From: Plutella xylostella
Taxonomy: Eukaryota; Arthropoda; Insecta; Lepidoptera; Plutellidae
NCBI RefSeq assembly: GCF_932276165.1
Contig: NC_063983.1
Location: 9,865,501-9,929,500 of the forward strand
Length of the DNA stretch: 64,000 bases
Direction of reading: 5' to 3'
Shown: positions 55,881-64,000 of the stretch, piece by piece
Layout of the letters: each line of letters begins with the position of its first letter
Numbering within the stretch: position 1 is the stretch's first letter
Position numbers and translations under genes: made by a program
Notes under the pieces: model-generated
Seen by the model: the letters and a program-made list of their open reading frames with translations, nothing else
The model's database searches: none
What the model was told of the DNA's origin: nothing

Positions 55881-55924
55881 ATGGGCAAGGTCCGCGCATG
55901 CTAGAGAAGTAGATTTTGCTCTTA

Positions 55925-56515
55925 ACGACACAATTCGTATAGTAACGGGATGCCTCAAACCGACACCGCTCTACAAGGTCTACAATAGAATAGAATAGAA
56001 TATCTACTATCTATGTCTACTCTCTGGCTGGGATAGCACCCCCTAGCATACGGCGAAAAGTAGCATGTTCTGTTGACAAAGGCAAACAAGAATGAGACTC
56101 CAGACATACACTTTACTCACATACTGCCGCATCTTCCCGCCTTAACAGCTGGAAAGCGTTTCTAAATAGTGAGGTGTCCTTAACGGATGAAAACCCACAA
56201 AACGCAAGGCTAAGGCTCAGGTAGGAAAAGCAGCCCCAGGATCCTTTCCTACCTCTTGAGGAAAAACTTGCTCCCGGTATCAGTCTCCCATGGCATATTT
56301 GGAAGACTCTAAATCGGCTGCGAGCAGAGGTAGGTTTGCAAGTGGGGCTTTACCGTTGGTACCAACCTACCTATGCGACTGTGGTACCGCCCCCTGACTA
56401 TGGAGCATGTACTCTCCTTCCCCCTGTGCCCTTCCACCTGCACTCGGGAAGACTTACTCCAGGCCAACCAGAATGCTATCAAAGTTGCTTCGTTTTGGTC
56501 TGGACAAATTTAAAA
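55925..56515 (+). pseudogene. C-terminal remnant of another LINE polyprotein
   Basis: In broken frames one reads LNDTIRIVTGCLKPTPLYKV (55924 on), then LAGIAPPSIRRKVAC and HTLYSH, and finally CDCGTAP...TMEHVLS, a Cys/His cluster often found at the end of LINE ORF2 proteins. An AATAGAATAGAAT insertion at about 55984 and several stops or frameshifts interrupt it. The clade is uncertain. Confidence 0.55.
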
Positions 56516-57015
56516 ATTCGCATGTTCACTGACACGAAAGAAGATGAAGTGTATAGTACTTACCGACCTACATATGTATAGGAACATTGTGGTGATAGAT
56601 GTGCATACATAATGATATATTCGGAAGAAAAAAAAATATTTTTCTGGATAGTAGAACGTTTAGAAATAAACTTGTGCAGGGCGGGCGACTGAGTTAGGCA
56701 AAAAAATACTTTAGATTTCTTTCAAGAAAATACCTACCAAGGTGGAAAAAAAATAGACTATCCCACCTGTTCAGAAAAGAACGAAGGAGGCTTTCATACT
56801 TTAAATCATATTTCTTAAGACATGAAATCAACATTTGGAAAGATGGCTCAGGGCCGTTCTAGGCTTACGTCCTAAAATATTGTTCTGTACTTTTTAAATC
56901 CTCCAACCCAAAGACCAAGGGCGGCCTACCGGCCGCCCCTGGGCCGCCCTTCGCCGCCTGCCGCCCCGGGCTGTAGCCCTTTTAGCCCTAGGGTAAATAC
57001 GCCCCTGTGAATTAA

Positions 57016-57426
57016 GTATTGTCGTTCGGTTTGTTATTTGTTGACGGATTTTACCAAAGACTCACCAAGCATGTCCAGGGCTATGTGGTCTAAACTACCA
57101 TTCTACGAATTTATATCATGTAAGTAGGTATGTTAGTAACGTCGAATATCGACTATAATGTGATAGGATGGAAAGGATGGTATAGGAGACAAGTCTTATT
57201 CATACCTGACAGGGGGTGTCGAGTGACCTATAGGTATTTCAATTTCATGTTTTCGGCAGTAGGTACCTACCTGCCGCCATACTGTACCCACCATCCTATG
57301 ACCCTATTGTTATTTTTTTGAAACATGATTAGATTAGGTAGCTACAATGTAATCTATAATTTACAGAATTGTGTCGTTCTTGTATGCCGTCTGCTTGCTT
57401 GCATGGTCATACATGGCCATTCATGG
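57016..57426. other. Intergenic, nothing supported
   Basis: One short ORF (57130-57321) without a domain. Confidence 0.4.
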
Positions 57427-57600
57427 CTAGAATAGAATAGAATAGAATATATTTATTGACAAAAACTTAGCCTATTACAACATGTTTATGATCAAAATAA
57501 AGTAGAAGTAGTTAATCTTAAATAATACCGAGTTAACTCACAATTTACATTACACAAGGCTTCGACTGCATGAAATGGCCCTGTCAACCTACACTAGGAG
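57427..57600 (-). repeat. Possible LINE 3' end with (ATTCT)n tail, minus strand
   Basis: AGAATAGAATAGAATAGAAT followed by ATATTTATTG reads on the minus strand as CAATAAATAT plus a pentamer tail. It resembles LINE termini in this window; nothing coding. Confidence 0.4.
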
Positions 57601-57745
57601 ACCTGTATCGTAGGAGCCAGTGTCTTTCGTTCATCGCTTGAGTTTCCTACTTGTTAGACATATTTTATATTTTAGTTTTGTAGCTACACATTTAAATATA
57701 ATAATACAATACTTAGTGCATATAAATATGGTATGATATAAATGA

Positions 57746-58026
<281 letters not shown>

Positions 58027-58439
58027 ACTTAAGTATATATATTATTTCCTAATAATTTTTAATTTTCAATTTTCTACATTTAGCAGACCTTCAATTTCGT
58101 CATAATTGAGTGATTCTATATAATTTGCTGTAATTCTTTTGCATGAGTGGAAAGTGTTTTGGTATAGATTTATTATTTTATTTATTTTATTGTACAAAAA
58201 TGGTCCAAGAAAGGTGTGGAAATTTTGAGCAAAAGAGGTCCTTTTATGGGTGATTCGACAAACTTTGTCATTTCTGCGGGTGCTACAAAAGAAAACCGGA
58301 TCGTAAGCTACAGTGAAACTATAAAGTCCTGAAATTAAATGAGGGCACTGCTATCTTTCATGTAGCAACACTATATAGCGAAACATAACTGACTTTGATA
58401 CTTGAAATTTTGCCTGTAAACTACTTACCTATTTATGTA

Positions 58440-59097
58440 TTTTAAAAACAACTTACCATCCACAAAAAAGCTCTTATACAAGCTAGAAGGTGTTAGTATG
58501 AAGGCTAATAGTGAAACCAATACATATTTATTTAGATAACGTTATTACAAGTGTATAAAAAAATGGATCTGTTGACGAAGGGCACACATAGTAAAGACAT
58601 CAATTTCTCTTTTTGGACGGCCAGTTCTGTTTCTTCCAGGATTTAGAAATATTCCATATTTTGCCCTCTTTGGCACGCTGGTCCGATACAACTATAAAAT
58701 AAAATAAAAAATTCTTTTTGAGTTACACAATGCCCCCCAAATTCACACAATGTGAATTTAGTAAGTAAACAAAAAATATATCTTCAAGTATCAAAATGTT
58801 AAGGTTTGACTCAACTGAAACCAGATGAAACCTACAATCAGTGGTATGTAAACAATGATCGACTTGGGCTCTAAACCTAGGTTTATCGATAAATAAAGCG
58901 GTAGTACTAATAAAAAATGAATTATTACAATTTGTACAATGCTGCATACCCGTCAAAGACGCTGTACGAGCGTAAACATCCTCCAAATTCGACAAAATGT
59001 GTCCAGCTTCATGTTCCGCTAAACATTGTATATAAACTCGATAAATAACTTCCCTAGCTTGACTACGAATATTTTTCTTCTTCTTCCTAATTGCAAA
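58440..59097 (-). pseudogene. Remnant of a transposase-related insect gene, minus strand
   Basis: An ORF at 58723-59100 (no ATG; an AG acceptor-like site precedes its KKKKNIRSQ start) encodes an N-terminal helix-turn-helix-like segment (SQAREVIYRVYIQCLAEHE, ARTASLTG). Further along the minus strand, after a possible intron, come RTSVPKRAKYGIFLNPGRN and TGRPKREIDVFTMCALRQQI (about 58690-58570), then a broken TPSSLYKSFFCGW (about 58490-58455). This order resembles an insect family with an N-terminal HTH and a DDE-type transposase domain; no catalytic domain is seen here. It lies head-to-head with FBXL15. I treat it as decayed; a spliced host gene cannot be excluded. Confidence 0.4.
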
Positions 59098-59413
59098 CAA
59101 GCGTAAATAGTTGTTTTTATCTAGATTATCCTAATAATTAATAATAAAATTGAAAAAAACAGCCAACCGCCAACTGCCATAAACAATTGTTATGACTTTT
59201 ATGTTTCTTTTCTAATGGTGCCAGGCTCCTGAAAATTTTAGTTCCTCAAACATTAATTTCATGAATTAATAGTTTCACTGTATTTGGGTATGTTGTTTTA
59301 ATATAACCTTGGCTAACGTTGGCTTTATCAGTATTTTGAGTTTCTTGTTTCTTCGTGCAATAACGAAACGTGTGTGTTTTGACATTGACAGTTCTGTTTC
59401 ATCGCTTGTGTCG

Positions 59414-60508
59414 ATGACAGATCAATCAATTCAACAAAACAATAACACCAATGTCGGAGTTTCTCGTTTCTCTGAATCTATTTATTCTAGAAACATGAAG
59501 ACTCAGAAGAGAAATATTCATTTTTTCGATTTGTACTGGGAAGACATTCTAGTCTCAAAGGTTTTGCCGTATCTGACTATTCAAGAATGCTTCAATTTCC
59601 GCTGTGTTTCGAAAACTTGTCTACAAATTTCAAACATGTACATTTCCAAAATGAACTCTCTAAAGTTAATGAATAAAGGTTTCTCCCCGCACACTTTTGG
59701 AGTAAGTAACCACCAGCCATTACAGAAACAATACATAGTTTTCTTAATCAACTTAGCTAACATACCCTTATTTCTAGGTCTTCAACTCGTGTACAAAGCT
59801 GACTGTGATAAACCTGAGCAAATGCACGACGCTGAACGACAGTGAAATTATACCCATATTCAGGCACAACGTGAATCTGACCCACCTGAACCTGAGCCAG
59901 TGCAAGACGTTGTCGGCTAAGTGCTTGCAGCCAGTGATCCTGTACTGCACCAACTTGAAGGTGTTGAAGCTGTCGCGCTGCGCGTGGCTCACCACCGGCG
60001 CCGTGGAGGCGCTGGCGCTGCACCAGAGCCGCATAGAGGACGCGGACCTCTCCTACTGCCCAATCATATCAGAAAGCTGCATACAGATTTTCATCAAAAA
60101 GTTCCGCCATCTCAAGATTTTCAATCTTGAAGGGAACAAACAGGTCTCAGACAAAAGTCTTATAGCCATGTCGAAATACAGCAACTCCTTGAGCCTTCTG
60201 AATTTGGGTGGTTGTTCTGATATAACGGATAAAGGAATAAAGTAAGTCAATACTATTAATATTATTCCTATCTGTATTCAGCAACATTGATTTTAAATTT
60301 CAAATATGTTATTTCCAATTCAATTGCTGTATGTATACTTCGATAATGTTTCAGGGCTCTGGCGGTCCACTGCTCCAGCCTGCAGGGGCTGCTGATTCGA
60401 GGATGCTCCAAGGTGACAGAGAACAGTCTCCGCCTTATGCGTAATCGTGTGCACTTGGACCGAAGACCGGCTGAACCTGTGCCTCAGCCTATTTACGTGC
60501 AGATATGA
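59414..60508 (+). CDS. FBXL15: F-box/LRR-repeat protein 15 (three exons)
   Basis: Exons 59414-59701, 59778-60241 and 60355-60508; donors GTAAGT at 59702 and 60242, acceptors TTTCTAG and GTTTCAG. Phases join cleanly to 301 residues, matching the ~300 of vertebrate FBXL15. The ORF extends upstream only from a TTG; 59414 is the first ATG (an alternative is Met28). An F-box lies at about 36-77 (FFDLYWEDILVSKVLPYL), followed by about seven Cys-containing LRRs (VINLSKC, HLNLSQC, VLKLSRC, LLNLGGC) and a conserved tail with TENSLRLM and YVQI at the end. As an SCF subunit, the F-box would bind Skp1 and the LRRs the substrate; the vertebrate protein targets SMURF1 and affects BMP signalling. No disabling change. 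This is the only clear host gene in the window. Confidence 0.9.
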
Positions 60509-60790
60509 AACAGGTAGCTCATGCCATGCGTTACTAGAAGGCTTTTGGACTCAGCTATTCCTAAAACCAGAAAACAGGTCAAGGGATTAAGTATAGAGGA
60601 AATTAATATAGGTACTTACCATCACAATGCTTGTTTCTAATTTGGAAATCTGATACTGGGCATAATACAAGCTGATAGGTTTTTAATTTCCAGCCAGAAA
60701 AGTGTTAAATAGTAATTAATATTTTTAGGGATGGTTGGTAGATCTATTGGGGAATAACACTTTGTTAAGATAGCTCTAGTTTTCCATGCA
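60509..60790 (+). other. Proximal 3' UTR of FBXL15 (presumed)
   Basis: There is no AATAAA in the first 280 bases after the stop. The first good candidate in non-repeat sequence is at 62816, so the transcript may include the foldback element. Confidence 0.35.
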
Positions 60791-61962
60791 TCCTAACTAA
60801 TATATACCATGTTAGTCCAGTCAAGGAATGAGGTGTAGAGTGCGTGAGCAGGTAACTAAGAGATTTCTTCAGAAACTTGTTCAGGGGGCTTAGGTTGATA
60901 ACATACCAAAAGTCCTGACTCCTAGGTGTTGAGCGGGGGAGAGGAGGGGGGGGTAAAGGTACGAATTTTTGGTTTTTTGCTTATATCTCAAAAACGGTGC
61001 ATTGGAGAGAAATATTTTACACAAATAAAATGGAGCTCTTAAAATTATCTAAAACTTTTATATCATATGTTTTTTTCTAATTCCTAACCGTTTTCGATCT
61101 ATTACCCTCGGGAAAAGTTGAAATTTACGAGAAAAATGTATTCATGTCAAAACATTCATAAACATTGCATCATATTGCCTAACCTATTCATAAATGCAAA
61201 AAAATTTATATGAAAGAAGTTGTAGATTTTTTAATTCTCTTTTAGAATATATATACATGTGCTGGTCAATGTCCAACCGGCCTAAAGTTACAGCTATTTT
61301 AAACTTGCATTTTGCTTAACTCACTGACATAGCTCACCGAGTTAGTAAGCTTAAGTGTAAGTAAAATAGCTGTAACTTTAGGCGGGTTGGATATTAACCA
61401 GGATATCTATATATATTCTAAAAGGGAATTTAAAAATCTACAACTTCTTTTCTATTCATTTTTTTCGTTTATGAATCGGTTTAGACAATATGATGCAATG
61501 TTTATGAATTTTTTGACTTGAATTGATTTTTCTTGTAAATTTCAACTTTTTCCGATGGCGTAGCTCGAAAACGGTTAGGAATTAGAAAAAAAACATTTGA
61601 TATAAAAGTTTTAGATAATTTTATGAACTCTATTTCATTAATTGAAAATATTTCTCTCCGATGCACCGTTTTCGAGATATAAGCGAAAAACCAAAATTTC
61701 ATACCTTTAACCCCCCCCTCCTCCCCCCCGCTCATCACCTAGGAGTCAGGACTTTTGGTATGTTAACAACCTAAGCCCACTGAACAACTTTCTGAAGGAA
61801 TCGTTTAGTTACCTGCTCACGCACTCTATACCTCATTTTGAGTAATTTATTGACTGGACTAATTTATACCAAATTTCATTCAAATACGTTCAGTAGTTTT
61901 GGCGTGAAAGAGTGACAGACAGACAAATACAGTTACTTTCGCATTTATAATATTAGTTAGGA
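60791..61962. mobile_element. Foldback element with ~500-bp arms downstream of FBXL15
   Basis: The outermost ends TCCTAACTAATAT and ATATTAGTTAGGA are complementary. The main arms run from about 60812 to 61303 and from about 61354 to 61860, with modest divergence, around a ~50-base loop. A C-run and G-run (GGAGGGGGGG type) sit at mirrored positions. There is no ORF with a domain. Probably a large MITE or two inverted copies of one. Confidence 0.8.
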
Positions 61963-62815
61963 TTTACTGAGGAAAACATGTCATGTGTTTTTATGTATAA
62001 CGAAAGTATTGTCGCCTAGAGCCTAGGGGGATTAATCAAGAGACTCATGAGTCATGACCATTCATTGTAAATAAGAGAAGAATTTTGAGATGCTATTTAG
62101 TCTATGTATGTACACAACAACTCCCTTACAGTTGAAGGATGACTTTATAACTCGGAAGAGATTGGCTGATAAAACATTATACTTTTTGATTATCAGCAAC
62201 TTGTTATTGTATCCCACAGGTAATACAAGCAACATGCTCCAGAACATTTCAGCTGATTTTAAAGTCAAAACAGTGGTGTAATAAAAAACAACCTATTCTG
62301 CCATGCTTTTAGCATACCTAGGCGTAAATGTAGTAGGTTGAAGATATTATATTTTTTATTTCCGAAATGTTTTGCTTTATCCAAGTAGATAGTTATGGCA
62401 GCTAGATTATTAACTTTGTTGTATTTTTAGATATAAGAGATTAGTGGATCGTACATTTTTCCGGAGCGTAGCGCAATTTATATTTTTAAAAACTAATCTG
62501 TTCAGCCGTTTGGGAGCTATGCTATCACAGATAGTTACACGAACAGGCGTATTGTTTAAGTAAATGCGAGACTAGCGCTGTTGCACGTTATAATATGCGC
62601 GATCCTCAAGTAGGTATAGATATAAGTACTTACAGGTGTACTAAATTATGACCAATTTTTTATTACGCATGTATTTTTTATGACTTTTTGTCCATTTTAT
62701 TGTTGTGATTCAATATTAAAATTATGTTATCCAGATTCTATATGATTTTTTATGTTTATGCTATGAATGTTACAATTATTTGAAATTTTAAATTTAAATG
62801 TTCTGTTTTATGTTG
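61963..62815. other. Possible distal 3' UTR of FBXL15 or intergenic
   Basis: No ORF or repeat I can support, apart from a possible repeat fragment near 62430-62560 (GTGGATCGTACATTTTTCCG). Confidence 0.35.
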
Positions 62816-62821
62816 AATAAA
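62816..62821 (+). terminator. Candidate polyadenylation signal
   Basis: AATAAA in an AT-rich setting (TGTTGAATAAATGTATACTT), plausible as the end of the FBXL15 transcript. It is not linked to it by any direct evidence. Confidence 0.35.
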
Positions 62822-64000
62822 TGTATACTTAACTACAACAACCATGTATCAATTTCTAGAAATATAGTTAGGTAGTAAGTTGGTACTGTAGATAAGAGGA
62901 CTAAACTAAAACACGTAGTAATTTTTTTCACAAAATTATATTTTGTGTAATAACACCTGCTACAAGTTCCTTATTGTATTTACAATATTTTATACTACAC
63001 ATTAGTAACAAATAACATTGATAACCTTAAACGAGCAGATCTTATAATAAATTACGATACTGATTCAGTTACTGAAAGGGAGGGACACTGGGTCTTCACA
63101 GACCTATGAAACATAAACCTCAAACAATGTGATACAACTTCAGGGAATAAATTACTCAGATAAAACGAACATAACCTAAAGCGAAGCGTTAACATACGGA
63201 AACTATAATAAAACACCTACATTTAAATGTGTAAAATTAATAATAAAAGTAAAAACACTGTCATTTAGGCCATATTAAATCGCTATACGACCTCGTCCTA
63301 AGAAACTATCACAATCAAATAAAAACTATAGAAAATTGTATGTACAGCGGTCTTGTAGTTAAAAGCGAACATTTACAATATCTTACACAAACCACCCGAC
63401 AGAGAGGCACTTTGAGAACGTATTTTAAACGATAAAAACAATCTTACAACATTCATACAGCAGGCTACCTCAATGGTCCTCCGAGCGAAAACAGAATATA
63501 CATATAAAAAGAGACAAATTACTACAACATGGAACATAAGCAGTCACATTGCACGCGCTCTCAATACGCCCAAAGACTCAAGACATATTTATCTTTGGAA
63601 AAAATATAAAATTAGTCAAAGTCAACTTGCCTAATAGCCACTGATCAATCGATAGATTATCACAGTACCGTCCAATACATTACACACGGGTTTTATAAAC
63701 ATGCCAAAAATCTATTCGATATATTTTATTGCACTATAAATTATGCTACTTTTGATGACAAGATTATTATCATTTCATTACTTTACAAATACAAATTACG
63801 ATAACTTTTGTACTTTATTCAGCGTCTGTATTGGGTACCATTAAAATCGTAACAGAAAAATATTACATACACATAATTATTATGATACAAAAGGAAAACG
63901 ACAAAATTACCGACATACTAAATTACTGTATAACGAAAAAACATTTAAGTAGAACTTACTCGACTGGTGCAAAAGAGAATAAGGCATCACCGACGTGTAC
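62822..64000. other. Window end, no gene supported
   Basis: AT-rich and without ORFs. The texture would suit the 3' UTR of a converging minus-strand gene located beyond the window, but nothing in the sequence proves this. Confidence 0.35.

Larger units (their letters stand above)
55305..57007. mobile_element. hAT-like non-autonomous element with 8-bp target duplication
   Basis: TGAATTAA flanks both sides exactly (55297-55304 and 57008-57015). The ends are CAGGGGCGTATTTA and its exact complement, a terminus style common in hAT elements. The subterminal parts are rich in GGGCGCCC/GGGCCGCC. There is no transposase. The interior holds two LINE fragments between a duplicated ~130-bp segment (55396-55525 and 56538-56670). 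Confidence 0.88.

Noticed and set aside
59309..59845. 178-codon single-exon reading of the FBXL15 first exon
   Set aside because: It starts at TTG and reads through the GTAAGT donor at 59702 into the intron and then the wrong frame of exon 2.

Overview
The window looks like AT-rich nuclear DNA of an insect, most probably a moth or butterfly. The reasons are a compact spliced FBXL15-type gene, RTE, CR1 and R4/Dong-like LINEs, a tRNA-derived SINE ending in an (AGAAT)n tail, and (TAA)n-tailed LINE ends of kinds common in lepidopteran genomes. These assignments come from recognising families in the sequence; no database was searched. There is no bacterial-style gene organisation.

Layout. 1-5.7 kb: intergenic DNA with a SINE, a small MITE and an RTE LINE C-terminal fragment. 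5.7-16.4 kb: a nest of mobile elements between 306-bp terminal inverted repeats with a TAA target duplication (PIF/Harbinger-like). Inside are clusters of a TTCATTGCCGTGG motif near both ends, an apparently intact Tc1 DD34E transposon, a SINE, an RTE remnant split by a hAT-like element with an 8-bp duplication, a two-ORF CR1-like LINE on the minus strand, and a foldback MITE. 17.3-20.5 kb: a 5'-truncated R4/Dong-like LINE between (TAA)n tracts, with a MITE inserted near the end of its reading frame.

20.5-38.1 kb: the most unusual region. A Ty3/gypsy-type LTR element (1695-bp LTR, tRNA-Lys-type primer site) appears as LTR-internal-LTR-internal-LTR with two almost identical 5.08-kb units. Its only long ORF is gag plus protease running in frame into what looks like the extreme C-terminal tail of an integrase; reverse transcriptase, RNase H and the integrase core are absent. 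The third LTR is cut off. It is followed by an inverted copy of a 250-bp LINE end, a second copy of about 1.8 kb of the 5' flank, and a fourth, solo LTR flanked by TTAA.

38.1-55.3 kb: mostly non-coding DNA with small MITEs, a perfect 109-bp-arm hairpin, one candidate terminal exon and a LINE 3' end. 55.3-57.0 kb: a hAT-like element (8-bp duplication) holding two LINE fragments. 57.4-58.0 kb: AT microsatellite and palindrome. 58.4-59.1 kb: a transposase-related gene remnant on the minus strand. 59.4-60.5 kb: the only confidently assigned host gene, a three-exon FBXL15 orthologue (SCF ubiquitin-ligase substrate receptor), followed by a ~1.2-kb foldback element with ~500-bp arms. The final kilobase has no gene I can support.

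Many of the ORFs begin at TTG or GTG rather than ATG; where this matters I give the first real ATG.
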